NCBI GenBank assembly: GCA_947475465.1
Contig: CANJLK010000001.1
Coordinates: 62,001 to 126,000, forward strand
Direction: 5' to 3'
From: Caulobacteraceae bacterium
Lineage (GTDB): Bacteria > Pseudomonadota > Alphaproteobacteria > Caulobacterales > Caulobacteraceae
Length of the DNA stretch: 64,000 nucleotides
Positions 10,240-19,140 of this stretch are shown here, piece by piece. The translations under genes were made by a program, and so were the position numbers. The notes under the pieces were generated by a model. It saw only the letters and a list, made by a program, of their open reading frames with translations. It was not told where the DNA came from and made no database searches. Numbering within the stretch: position 1 is the stretch's first letter; each line of letters begins with the position of its first letter.

Positions 10240-11697
10240 TCAAGGCGCCTTCCAGCCGCCGCCCAGCGCCTGGATCAGGGCCACGGCGGTCGTCTGGCGC
10301 TGGGCGGCGGCCTGGGCGAGCGCGCGGCGGGCGGCGTAGGCGCTATTCTGGGCGGTGAAGAGTTCGATGAAGCTCACCTGCCCGGCCCTATAGCGGTTGC
10401 CCACCATGGCCTCGGCCTGATCGGCGGCCACGGAGGCCTGACGGCGAAGCTCAAATTCCTGGGCCTGGACCTTGGCGGCGATCAGCTGGTCCTCGACCCC
10501 TTGCAGGGCCGTAAGCACCGTCTGGCGGTATTGCGCGACAGCCTGGTCGTAGGCGGCCTTGGCGCCCGTGACCCGGGCGTGGCGGGCGCCGCCGTCGAAC
10601 ACCGTCTCGGCGATCGCCAGTCCATAGCTCCACAGGCTGTTGGAGGCGCTGAACAGCGAGCCCAGTTCGGTGGCGGCGAATCCATAGGAACCGCTCAGGG
10701 TGATGGCCGGGAAATAGGCGGCGCGCTGCACCCCAACCTGGGCGTTGGCGTTGGCCATCCTCCGCTCGGCCGCGGCGATGTCCGGCCGGCGCTGCAGCAG
10801 GGTGGAGGGCACCCCCACCGGGACGTCCGGGATCGTGGGGGAGATCGTCGCAGGGGTGACCGCGGCGAGGGTGAAGTTTCCGGGCGCCTCGCCCACCAGG
10901 ACCGCGATGGCATGCTCGTAGGTGGCTCTGCGCTGTTGGGCCGCCGCCAGGTCGGCCTGGGCATTGAGCAACTGGGTCTGCTGCTGCAGGAGGTCGGAAT
11001 GGGCGATTGTGCCCGCCTCGTAGCGGTTCTGGGTGATCTTCAGGCTGCGGGCGTAGCCATCCACCGTGGCCTGGTCGAGGGCGACTTCGGTGTCGGATTC
11101 GCGCAGGCCGAAGTAATCGGCGGCCAGTTCGCCCTGGGCCGACAGGGTCGCCGAGGCCAGGTCCGCTTCGCTGGCCTGGGCGCTGGCCTTCGCGCCTTCG
11201 ACGGTGCGGCGCACCCGGCCCCAGACGTCCGGCTCCCAGGTGGCGCCCAGGCTGGCGCGATAGGTGGAGCGCGTCCCGCCACCGACTCCACCGGAGGTCG
11301 AGCCGTCGGAATTGACGATCACCGCCCCGCCGCCTTCGCTGCCGGAGCGCGTGCCGCTGCCGCTCAGGCTGACGGTCGGGAACAACGCGGCCCGCTGTTG
11401 GCTGACCAGAGCCCGGGCCTGCCGGTAGGCGGCCTCGGCGGAGGCGACGTTCTGGTTGGAAACCTTCACCCGGGCCTCAAGCCCGTTCAGGACCGGATCG
11501 CCGAACAGGGTCCACCAGTCGCCGCGGTCCAGCGCGTCGGCGGGGGTGGCTGGGGTCCAGCCGGCGGCTTCCTTATAGACCGGCGAGGTCGGGGCGGATG
11601 GGCGCACGTAGTTGGGGCCGACGGCGCACGCCCCCAGGGCGACGCAAAGGAGGAGCGCAAGCGGGGCTCGGGCGGAGCGCATCAGGAGGGCTTTCAT
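10240..11697 (-). CDS. RND efflux outer-membrane lipoprotein (NodT/OprM-like)
   Basis: A 485-residue TolC-type outer-membrane channel. The lipobox LGAC places the acylated cysteine at residue 24, followed by AVGPNYVRP, the standard mature start of NodT-family factors. Two OEP repeats follow, with long helices rich in Ala and Gln. The channel would connect an RND pump and adaptor to the outside. Its start overlaps by four bases the stop of the upstream RND gene, so they were one operon. That RND gene is now truncated and no adaptor gene remains beside it. Confidence 0.93.
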   Translation of the reverse strand: MKALLMRSARAPLALLLCVALGACAVGPNYVRPSAPTSPVYKEAAGWTPATPADALDRGDWWTLFGDPVLNGLEARVKVSNQNVASAEAAYRQARALVSQQRAALFPTVSLSGSGTRSGSEGGGAVIVNSDGSTSGGVGGGTRSTYRASLGATWEPDVWGRVRRTVEGAKASAQASEADLASATLSAQGELAADYFGLRESDTEVALDQATVDGYARSLKITQNRYEAGTIAHSDLLQQQTQLLNAQADLAAAQQRRATYEHAIAVLVGEAPGNFTLAAVTPATISPTIPDVPVGVPSTLLQRRPDIAAAERRMANANAQVGVQRAAYFPAITLSGSYGFAATELGSLFSASNSLWSYGLAIAETVFDGGARHARVTGAKAAYDQAVAQYRQTVLTALQGVEDQLIAAKVQAQEFELRRQASVAADQAEAMVGNRYRAGQVSFIELFTAQNSAYAARRALAQAAAQRQTTAVALIQALGGGWKAP

Positions 11698-14189
11698 GCA
11701 GGCTGAACCTCGCCGCCGCCGGTGCGGCTCAGGAAGCGCTCGTCCCGATGGCGGCGCAGCTTGTCGAGATAGATGTAGACGACAGGGGTGGTGAGCAGGG
11801 TGAGCAACTGGCTGGCGACCAGGCCGCCGATGATGGCAACGCCCAGCGGCTGTCGAAGCTCCGAGCCCTCGCCAAAGCCGATGGCCAGCGGTAGCGCGCC
11901 CAGGCCTGCAGCAAGGGTGGTCATCAGGATCGGCCGGAAGCGCAGCAGGCAGGCCTCCCGCACCGCGTCCGTGGCGCTGATGCCGCGCGAGCGCTGGGCC
12001 TCCAGGGCGAAGTCGATGATCAGGATGGCGTTCTTCTTGACGATGCCGATCAGCAGGAAGATCGCGATCAGCGCGATGATCGAGAACTCCATCTTGAAGA
12101 TCATCAGGAAGAGCAGGGCGCCGACCCCGCCCGAGGGCAGGGTGGAGAGCACGGTGATCGGGTGGACCAGGCTCTCGTAGAGCACCCCCAGCACGATGTA
12201 GATCGCCACCAGAGCCGCGGCGATCAGCACGGGTTCCTGCTTCAGCGAGGCCTGGAAGCTCTGGGCCGTGCCCTGGAAGCCGCCGCGGACATTGGTCGGC
12301 ATGCCGATGTCGGCCTCGGCCTGGGTTATGGCGTCCTGGGCGTCGCTCAGGGACTTGCCGGGCGCCAGGTTGAACGAGACGGTGGTCGCCAGCTCGGTGT
12401 CCTGATGGTTCACGGCGGCCGGCACGGCGCGCTGGCTGAAGGTGGCGAGCGCCGACAGCGGAACCATGCGGCGCACGGTGGTGGAAAGGGCGGCTCCGGT
12501 CGAGGGATCGCGCAGCGCCGGATTGGCTGAAGGCCCGCTCGCCGTGGCCGCCGTCGCCGCAGCCGGGGTGTTGACCGCCTTGTGGGTGGCGTTCTGGGGC
12601 TGGCCTTGGCCGCTTGCCGGGACGAAGACATTGGCCAGTTCGTCGGGGCTGCGCGTGTAGGGGGCCGCGGCCTCCATCACCACGCTGTACTGGTTCAGAT
12701 CCTCATAGATCGTGGCCGCCTGGCGCTGGCCGAAGTTGTCGTAGAGCGCATTGTCCACGTCGCGCAGGGTGACGCCGAGCCGCGCGGCGGTGTCGCGGTC
12801 CACCTGGGCGAAGATCTCGATGCCGTTGTCCTGCTGGTCGGTGTTGACGTCGGTGAGCACCGGGTTGGTCTCGAGGTCGTCGGCCAGCGCCTTGGCCCAT
12901 TTCTTCAGGTCGCCGGCGTTGTCGCTTTTCAAGGTGTACTGGTAGGTGGCGTTGGACTGCCGCCCGCCCATCCGCACGTCCTGCTGCGGATTGAGGAAGA
13001 CGGTTATGCCGGTCACCTTTTGCAGCTGGGGCCGCAGGCGCGCGACCACTTCGGAGCCCTTGTCCTTGCGCTCGGAAGCCGGCTTGAGGTCCACCGACAT
13101 GAAGCCGCCGCCGGCGCGCCCGCCGCCGGTGAAGGCGGTCACCGTGGCCACCGCCGGATCGGCGCGGATGATGTTCACCAGGGTCTTCATCTTGCGGCCC
13201 ATCTCCTCCGAGGAGACGGACTGGTCGGCGCGCAGGCCGCCGTTCAGGCGCGGCGAATCCTGGGTCGGGAAGAACCCCTTGGGAATGGCCATGTAGAGGT
13301 AGACGTTGAGCCCGATGACGGCCGCCAGGACGATCATCATCAGGGGTTTGGCCGAGAGCGCGAAGTCGAGGCTGACTTCATAGGCGCGGTGCAGGCGTTT
13401 GAAGCCGGCCTCGAAGGACCGCGAGAGGCGCCCGGGGCGGTGCGATTCCGCGTCGGGCCGCAGCAGGAACGCGCACATCATCGGCGTGGTGGTGAGCGAG
13501 ATGACCAGGGAGATCAGCACGGCGGCCGACAGGGTCACCGCGAACTCTCGGAACAGGCGTCCGACCTGGCCGCCCATGAACAGCAGGGGGATGAACACCG
13601 CCACCAGGCTGATGCTGATGGACAGCACCGTGAAGCCGACCTCGCGTGCGCCGAGCAGGGCGGCCTCGAACCGGTCCATGCCCGCTTCGACGTGGCGGCT
13701 GGTGTTCTCCAGCACGACGATGGCGTCGTCGACCACGAAGCCGGCGGCCACCGTCAGCGCCATCAGGCTGAGATTGTTGAGGCTGAAGCCCAGCAGGTAC
13801 ATGGCGCCCAGCGCCCCCAGCAGCGAGACCATGGTCGCCACCGCCGGGATCATGGTCGCCCGCCAGGTTCGCAGGAAAGCCGAGACCACGAGGACCACCA
13901 GGACCACGGCGATCAGCAGCGTGACCTCGATCTCCCGAAGCGAGGCGCGGATCGAGCCGGTGGCGTCGGAGGCCACCGTCATCTTCACATCGGCCGGCAG
14001 GTCGGCCTGCAGGACAGGCAGGACGGCGCGGATCTTGTTGACCGTGGCGATCAGGTTGGCGCCCGGCTGCTGGGTTATCAGGACGATGATCGCGGGCCCG
14101 CCATTGAAGAGGCCCAGGGTGCGGGTGTCCGACACGCTGTCGATCACCTCGGCCACATCGGATAGTCGCACCGGCGCGCCGCCCCGCAT
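11694..14189 (-). CDS. RND efflux permease, 5'-truncated remnant
   Basis: An 831-residue remainder of an AcrB/MdtC-type inner-membrane pump. Intact members are about 1,030-1,070 residues. Visible parts include PVRLSDVAEV, GFVVDDAIVVLEN in the helix-4 region with its proton-relay acids, the GFFPTQD porter segment and the C-terminal helices with LLIGIVKKNAILIIDFAL. Homology continues upstream of the ATG at 14189 in the same frame, through IQSANANRPKG to about 14318. It then stops abruptly inside the 3' end of the glycosyltransferase gene. Helix 1 and roughly 200 residues are missing, so the pump is probably non-functional. Confidence 0.85.
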   Translation of the reverse strand: MRGGAPVRLSDVAEVIDSVSDTRTLGLFNGGPAIIVLITQQPGANLIATVNKIRAVLPVLQADLPADVKMTVASDATGSIRASLREIEVTLLIAVVLVVLVVSAFLRTWRATMIPAVATMVSLLGALGAMYLLGFSLNNLSLMALTVAAGFVVDDAIVVLENTSRHVEAGMDRFEAALLGAREVGFTVLSISISLVAVFIPLLFMGGQVGRLFREFAVTLSAAVLISLVISLTTTPMMCAFLLRPDAESHRPGRLSRSFEAGFKRLHRAYEVSLDFALSAKPLMMIVLAAVIGLNVYLYMAIPKGFFPTQDSPRLNGGLRADQSVSSEEMGRKMKTLVNIIRADPAVATVTAFTGGGRAGGGFMSVDLKPASERKDKGSEVVARLRPQLQKVTGITVFLNPQQDVRMGGRQSNATYQYTLKSDNAGDLKKWAKALADDLETNPVLTDVNTDQQDNGIEIFAQVDRDTAARLGVTLRDVDNALYDNFGQRQAATIYEDLNQYSVVMEAAAPYTRSPDELANVFVPASGQGQPQNATHKAVNTPAAATAATASGPSANPALRDPSTGAALSTTVRRMVPLSALATFSQRAVPAAVNHQDTELATTVSFNLAPGKSLSDAQDAITQAEADIGMPTNVRGGFQGTAQSFQASLKQEPVLIAAALVAIYIVLGVLYESLVHPITVLSTLPSGGVGALLFLMIFKMEFSIIALIAIFLLIGIVKKNAILIIDFALEAQRSRGISATDAVREACLLRFRPILMTTLAAGLGALPLAIGFGEGSELRQPLGVAIIGGLVASQLLTLLTTPVVYIYLDKLRRHRDERFLSRTGGGEVQPA

Positions 14190-14197
14190 GGCGATGA

Positions 14198-15967
14198 TCA
14201 GGGGGCGGTAGTCGGCGGCCTTGTAGCCGCCGGTGGAGGTGTAGATCTGCAGCCGCCGGGCGCCGTCCTCGACGATCCCCTTGGGCCGGTTGGCATTGGC
14301 TGACTGGATGGCGCTTCGAGCCGCCGCGCCAAGCCCGCCGCGTCGCAGCAGCCGCCGCCCTCGAAGCCGGGGCGCACCCGCGCGCGCAGGGCATCAAGGC
14401 GTGCGGGGTCCGCGGTAAGGTCCAGGGCGCGGGCGACGAAGTCCTGAGGACTTGAGGCGACCAGCTCGTGCAGTCCGCTTGCCTCCAGCATGGCGCGGGC
14501 GTAGGCGCCCGTCAGCGATGGCTCCGGACCGTCGAGGGACAACACGGGGACGCCGTTGGAAAGCGCCTCCAGCGTGGTTGTCGAACCCGGCGCGGGCCAG
14601 GTGTCCAGCATCAGGTCAACCTCGGCGAAGGCCTGATGGTAGGCTTCACCCGTCGAGTGGCCGGCGAAGACGATGCGCTCGGGCGCCACGCCGCGGGCGG
14701 CAAAGCGAGCCTGGGTGACCCGCTGCAGGACGGGGTCGATGAAATAGCTGTATTTCAGCAACAGCCGCCCGGCCGGCGCGGCGCGCAGGATGGCCGCCCA
14801 GGTGTCGAGGACGTGGTCGTTGAGCTTGGCCGGATGGTTGAACGAGCCGAAGGTGACCTGGCCGCGCGCCACCGCCGGGGTAGGCGCGGGCGGCAGGCGG
14901 CCGTCAGAGGGGCGAAAGACGTTGAACACCGGCCCAATGGTCCAGATGGACTCCGTGAACAGCCCCTCGGTGGGTATCGGCCGGTCGGCGTCGGCGTGCA
15001 GCACATAGTCGACCTGTTCCAGGCCCGTGGTCTGGACAAAGTTGATCCATGCCACCTGCACCGGCGCGGGCCGAAGGGCGACCAAAGGCAGCCGAGAACC
15101 GGCGGTATGGCCCCAGCAGTCGGCCAGGACATCGATCCCGTCGCGGCGGATGAGGGCGGCGGCCTGGCTGTCGCTGAGCTCGCCGATCGGGTGGATGGCG
15201 ACCGACGATGGCCACTGGCCCGCCTCGGTCTCGGCGCGCGCGGGATAGAGGACGACCTCCACCGCCTGCGGATCATGGCTTTCGAAGAGCGGCCGGACGA
15301 ACTGGCGAAGCTGGGTGCCCGCGAAGTTGGGCGCCAGGTAGCCGATGCGCAGCTTGCGGCCCTTGCGGGCGGGGTTGCCGAACGGGGCGGGCGAAGGCGC
15401 GCGGGCATAGAGGCGGGCCCAATCGCGAGCCTCGGCGGCATAGCGCGCCTCGCCGTCGTCGCAGAAGAGCTGCGGGAACAGCAGGAACTGATGGAGTTGG
15501 GCGGAGGGGAAATTCTCGGCGGCGGCGCGGAAGACCTGGCATGCGTCTTCAGCGCGCCCCTGATGCTGGAGGGCAAGGCCGTAGCTCAGCAGTCCGTCGG
15601 CGCTGATCTCCCCGGCGGAAAGGGCGAGCGCGCGGACGACCCCCGACATGGCGACGTGGTTCTGCGCGTAGAGTCGTGTCGCGATATCATTGGCGTAGGC
15701 GGCGTCCTCCTTGCAGCGGGCCAGGTCGGCGCCGCGGGCGGCGGCCAAGGGCAGGGCGTGCAGGATGCGCGCGTCGTCCATCGCGCCGGCGGCGGCCTGG
15801 GCATCGCCGGCGGCCAGAAGGGCGCTGGCCAGCCAGTAGCGGGCTTCGGGGTCCGAGGGCGTCGTTGCCGCCAGCCGCTGGAAAATATCGACCGCCGTTG
15901 AGACATCGCCCGCGTGGAGCGCGTCGCGCCCGATTGCGAGGCCAGACTGGAAAATCTCGAGACCCAT
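14198..15967 (-). CDS. TPR-containing SPINDLY/OGT-like glycosyltransferase with altered C terminus
   Basis: A 589-residue protein with N-terminal TPR-like helical repeats (about residues 15-170) and a GT41-type catalytic region (about 205-530). RKLRIGYLAPNF starts the catalytic part. HPAKLNDHVLDTWA, DTWPAPGSTTTLEALSNGVPVLS and the GAYARAM helix follow. Such enzymes transfer GlcNAc or another sugar from a nucleotide donor to protein. In Caulobacter relatives a related enzyme modifies flagellin, but no flagellar genes are in view. The last 38 or so residues come from out-of-frame RND pump DNA, replacing the usual short C-terminal helix. It may still fold. Confidence 0.82.
   Translation of the reverse strand: MGLEIFQSGLAIGRDALHAGDVSTAVDIFQRLAATTPSDPEARYWLASALLAAGDAQAAAGAMDDARILHALPLAAARGADLARCKEDAAYANDIATRLYAQNHVAMSGVVRALALSAGEISADGLLSYGLALQHQGRAEDACQVFRAAAENFPSAQLHQFLLFPQLFCDDGEARYAAEARDWARLYARAPSPAPFGNPARKGRKLRIGYLAPNFAGTQLRQFVRPLFESHDPQAVEVVLYPARAETEAGQWPSSVAIHPIGELSDSQAAALIRRDGIDVLADCWGHTAGSRLPLVALRPAPVQVAWINFVQTTGLEQVDYVLHADADRPIPTEGLFTESIWTIGPVFNVFRPSDGRLPPAPTPAVARGQVTFGSFNHPAKLNDHVLDTWAAILRAAPAGRLLLKYSYFIDPVLQRVTQARFAARGVAPERIVFAGHSTGEAYHQAFAEVDLMLDTWPAPGSTTTLEALSNGVPVLSLDGPEPSLTGAYARAMLEASGLHELVASSPQDFVARALDLTADPARLDALRARVRPGFEGGGCCDAAGLARRLEAPSSQPMPTGPRGSSRTAPGGCRSTPPPAATRPPTTAP
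14312..14320. other. Deletion/fusion junction between glycosyltransferase and RND pump genes
   Basis: On the minus strand the glycosyltransferase frame reads a normal family C terminus up to ARRLEA. From there the same DNA encodes RND sequence (SAIQSANANRPKG) in another frame. The switch falls within about ten bases. The short shared word CGAAGCG at the border could have served as microhomology. The glycosyltransferase frame runs on for some 38 out-of-frame residues to a stop at 14198. Confidence 0.7.
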
Positions 15968-16186
15968 CGCTGCTCCTGGCCTCGGGATATCGCTCCCCGG
16001 TGAAGGGCTGGTTAACCATGTCGCCGTCCCCGCCGAGGTCGAAGTGTTCTCCGAGGCGTTCGACGGGCGCGCGCCGCGGCGTCTTGCCGCCGGTGCGCGA
16101 AAGGCTCAGATGTCTGACAATTGCGGTCCTGAGGATCGTGGACGGCCATGACCTGCGCCGGACCCGGTCCCGAGTGGGAGCTGTCG

Positions 16187-16660
16187 ATGTACGAACGCAT
16201 TCTCCTGGCCTACGACGGATCGCTGGAAGGCCGGCGGGCGCTGCGGGAGGGGGCGGTCCTGGCCCTGACCTGCAAGGCGAAGGTCTATCTGCTTTCGGTG
16301 ATCTCTGAATCCGCGGGCATGAGGCTGGCGGAAGGCACCCTGGCCGGCGCCGTGGCCCACACCCAGGAAATGTACCGCTCTGTCCTCGATGAAGGTGTCG
16401 AGCGTCTGCTGGCGCTCGGCCTCAAGCCGGTGGCCAAGCTGGTGAGCGGCGAGCCGGCGCAGGAGATCGGCGCCTTCGCCCGCGAGATCCGCGCCGACCT
16501 GGTGGTGGTGGGCCACCGCCAGCAGAGCCTGTTCTCGCGCTGGTGGTCGGGCCGCACGGGCGCCTATCTGATGGATCATATCGGCTGCAGCCTGCTGATC
16601 GGCCGCAACGAGATCGGCGAGGGCGTCGTCGAGGCCCTTGCGGCCAGACAGACCGCCTAG
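16187..16660 (+). CDS. Universal stress protein (UspA family)
   Basis: A 157-residue single-domain Usp. It begins MYERILLAYDGS, the typical first strand and Asp-Gly-Ser of the family. The nucleotide-binding segment is represented by DLVVVGHRQQS followed by a diverged SGRTGAYLMDHIGCSLLIGR. The classical G-x2-G-x9-G-[ST] ATP loop is only partly kept, so ATP binding is uncertain. The ATG at 16187 is preferred over 16148 because GGGAG lies six bases upstream and the family start then fits. It is transcribed away from the glycosyltransferase gene and converges on the acyl-CoA dehydrogenase gene. Confidence 0.88.
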   Translation: MYERILLAYDGSLEGRRALREGAVLALTCKAKVYLLSVISESAGMRLAEGTLAGAVAHTQEMYRSVLDEGVERLLALGLKPVAKLVSGEPAQEIGAFAREIRADLVVVGHRQQSLFSRWWSGRTGAYLMDHIGCSLLIGRNEIGEGVVEALAARQTA

Positions 16661-16665
16661 ATCCG

Positions 16666-17946
16666 CTAGGCCGTCGGTCGGCGGCCGCCGGGCAAGTCGG
16701 TGACGGGCAGGACAGCCGCGTCGCCGCCCGTGCGCGCCGGGTCGATATTGCGGTGGCGGCTGAGCTCGAAGCGGGCGATCTGCGCGCGGTGCACCTCGTC
16801 CGGGCCGTCGGCGATCCGCAGCAGCCTGGCGGTCGCATAGGCCGAGGCCGTCCGGTAGTCGTTGGTCACCCCGGCCCCGCCGAAGGACTGGATCACCCAG
16901 TCGATCACCTTGCAGGCCATGTTGGGCGCGGCCACCTTGATCATGGCGATCTCGCCGCGCGCGGCCTTGGCGCCGTGCTTGTCGATGGCCCAGGCGGTCT
17001 TGAGGGTCAGCAGGCGGGCCTGTTCGATCAGGATCCGCGACTCCGCGATCCGCTCCAGGGTGACACCCTGTTCGGCGACGGGCTTGCCGAAGGCGACGCG
17101 GGCCTCGGTGCGGCGGCACATCTGCTCCAGCATCCGCTCCGCCAGGCCGATCAGCCGCATGCAGTGGTGGATGCGGCCGGGACCGAGCCGGCCCTGGGCG
17201 ATCTCGAACCCCCGGCCTTCGCCCAGCAGCATGTTGGCGGCCGGCACGCGCACATCGGTGAACATCACCTCCGAGGCCCGGTCCGGCATGCCGTAGAAGC
17301 CGAACACCGGCAGGGCGCGGAGCACCTCGACGCCAGGAGTCTCGGTCGGCACCAGGATCATCGACTGCTGGGTGTGGCGCGAGGGGCTGTCGGGGTTCGA
17401 CTTGCCCATGAAGATCATGATCTTGCAGCGCGGATCGGTGGCGTTGGTGGTGAACCACTTGCGACCGTTGAGCACATAGTCGTCGCCGTCACGGACGATG
17501 GAGCTTTCGATATTGGTGGCGTCGCTGGACGCCACCGCCGGCTCAGTCATGGCGAAGGCCGAGCGGATTTCACCGGCCAGCAGGGGCTTGAGCCAGATGT
17601 CCTGCAGTTCCGGTGTCGCGTAGCGGGCCAGGACCTCCATGTTGCCGGTGTCCGGCGCCGAACAGTTGAAGACTTCCGGCGCCATGTGCGAACGACCCAT
17701 GACTTCGCACAAGGGTGCGTATTCCAGGTTCGTCAGGCCGCCGTGCTCGGGCGGCAGGAACAGGTTCCACAAGCCCGCCGCGCGGGCCAGCGGCTTCAGC
17801 TCGTCGATCACCGGCACGATGCCCCAGGGGCCGACTTCATCGCTTTCGCGGAAGAAGCGGGCCTCGTTGGGATAGATGTGCTCGGCCATGAAGGCTTCGA
17901 GACGCTCGCGCAGGGCCAGCGTCTTTTCGGGCAGATCGAAGTCCAT
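16666..17946 (-). CDS. Acyl-CoA dehydrogenase (ACAD10/11-like)
   Basis: A 426-residue FAD enzyme introducing an alpha-beta double bond in an acyl-CoA. The FAD/acyl site appears as [16 protein letters not shown], then GRKWFTTNA, and later the C-terminal helices with [14 protein letters not shown]. The ending [17 protein letters not shown] is typical of the ACAD10/11 branch, which differs from short- and medium-chain enzymes having an EGT motif. It is the last gene of a four-gene beta-oxidation operon, 39 bases after the preceding acyl-CoA dehydrogenase gene. Confidence 0.92.
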   Translation of the reverse strand: MDFDLPEKTLALRERLEAFMAEHIYPNEARFFRESDEVGPWGIVPVIDELKPLARAAGLWNLFLPPEHGGLTNLEYAPLCEVMGRSHMAPEVFNCSAPDTGNMEVLARYATPELQDIWLKPLLAGEIRSAFAMTEPAVASSDATNIESSIVRDGDDYVLNGRKWFTTNATDPRCKIMIFMGKSNPDSPSRHTQQSMILVPTETPGVEVLRALPVFGFYGMPDRASEVMFTDVRVPAANMLLGEGRGFEIAQGRLGPGRIHHCMRLIGLAERMLEQMCRRTEARVAFGKPVAEQGVTLERIAESRILIEQARLLTLKTAWAIDKHGAKAARGEIAMIKVAAPNMACKVIDWVIQSFGGAGVTNDYRTASAYATARLLRIADGPDEVHRAQIARFELSRHRNIDPARTGGDAAVLPVTDLPGGRRPTA

Positions 17947-17985
17947 GTCAGTCTCCTGCCGGCGCGTTGACGCCGGGACGCGAAA

Positions 17986-19140
17986 TCAGGACATCTTGCG
18001 TTCGTCGAGGCCGAGGCCCCGGCCGATGATTTCCTTCATGATCTCGCTGGTTCCAGCGAAGATGCGCGTGATCCGCGCGTCGGTGTAGAGGCGGCTGATG
18101 CGGTATTCGCGCATGTAGCCGGCGCCCCCATGGAACTGGACGCCGGCGTCGGTGACACGGCCTTCCAGTTCGGACGACAGCAGCTTGCACTCGGCCGCGA
18201 CTTCCGCCGTCAGTTCGCCGGCGTTAAGGAGCAGGGTGCACTGGTCGACCATGGTCTGGACCGCATCCAGCTCGGCGCGCAGACCCGCCAGGGTGAAGCG
18301 GGTGTTCTGGAAGGCGCCGATGGGCTTGCCGAACGCCTTGCGCTCCTTGACGTAGTCCAAGGTGATGTCAAACGCGACCTGGGCCGAGGCCATGGACATG
18401 ATCGAGGCCATCAGCCGCTCCTGGGCGAGGAAGCGGGCGAGATAGCCGAAACCCTTGCCGGGCTCGCCCAGCATGTTGGCCTTGGGCACCTTTACGTCGT
18501 TGAAGAACAGCTCGGAGGTGTCCTGCGCCTCCATCCCCATCTTGTGCAGGCGCTGGCCGCGCTCGAAGCCCGGCATTCCGGCCTCGACCACGAACAGGCT
18601 GAGTTCATGCCGGCCCTGGCCGGTGCGCGCGGCGACCACGATCAGGTCGGCCAACTGGCCGTTGGAGATATAGGTCTTGGCGCCGTTGAGCAGCCAGTGG
18701 TCGTCCTTTTCCACGGCGTTGGTGCGCATGCCGGCCAGGTCGCTGCCCGATCCCGGCTCGGTCATGGCGACCGCCAGGATTTTCTCGCCGCTGACGCAGC
18801 CAGGGATCCAGCGCGCCTTCTGCTCGTCATTGCCGAGCTTGCCCAGATAGGGCGCCACCAGCGAGGTGTGCAGAGCCAGGTAGAACCCGGGTTCGCCGTG
18901 GTGGATGTTCTCCTCGGCGATGATCTGCTCGTAACGGAAGTCCTGGATGCCCAGGCCGCCGTATTCCTCGTCCGCCCACGGCAGCAGGTAGCCCTGTGCG
19001 CCGGCCTTGAGGAAGACTTCCCGATCGACATAGCCCCGCTCGCGCCACGCCGCGCCGTGCGGCGCCACCTCCTCCTGAAAGAAGCGGCGCGCGGCGTCGC
19101 GAAATTGCTCGTGCTCGGGTTCGAAGATCAGGCGTTTCAT
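17986..19140 (-). CDS. Acyl-CoA dehydrogenase (long-chain/IVD-like)
   Basis: A 384-residue acyl-CoA dehydrogenase. It starts [20 protein letters not shown], with AVAMTEPGSGSDLAGM for FAD binding and GGAGYMREYRISRLYTDAR near the end. The usual EGT catalytic glutamate is replaced (IFAGTSEIM). A glutamate in AQERLMASI lies where isovaleryl- and long-chain enzymes keep theirs, so activity is expected. The ATG at 19140 is chosen because it sits in TGATG with the stop of the FadJ-like gene, a one-base overlap that suggests coupled translation. Further upstream the frame runs into that gene. Confidence 0.92.
   Translation of the reverse strand: MKRLIFEPEHEQFRDAARRFFQEEVAPHGAAWRERGYVDREVFLKAGAQGYLLPWADEEYGGLGIQDFRYEQIIAEENIHHGEPGFYLALHTSLVAPYLGKLGNDEQKARWIPGCVSGEKILAVAMTEPGSGSDLAGMRTNAVEKDDHWLLNGAKTYISNGQLADLIVVAARTGQGRHELSLFVVEAGMPGFERGQRLHKMGMEAQDTSELFFNDVKVPKANMLGEPGKGFGYLARFLAQERLMASIMSMASAQVAFDITLDYVKERKAFGKPIGAFQNTRFTLAGLRAELDAVQTMVDQCTLLLNAGELTAEVAAECKLLSSELEGRVTDAGVQFHGGAGYMREYRISRLYTDARITRIFAGTSEIMKEIIGRGLGLDERKMS

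Noticed and set aside
9043..11706. An 887-codon plus-strand frame across purU and the outer-membrane channel gene.
   Set aside because: Both genes on the minus strand are clearly real; the plus-strand translation lacks any recognisable motif.
16148..16186. Upstream ATG for the universal stress protein.
   Set aside because: The 13 extra residues have no Usp likeness, and the 16187 ATG has a better ribosome-binding site.
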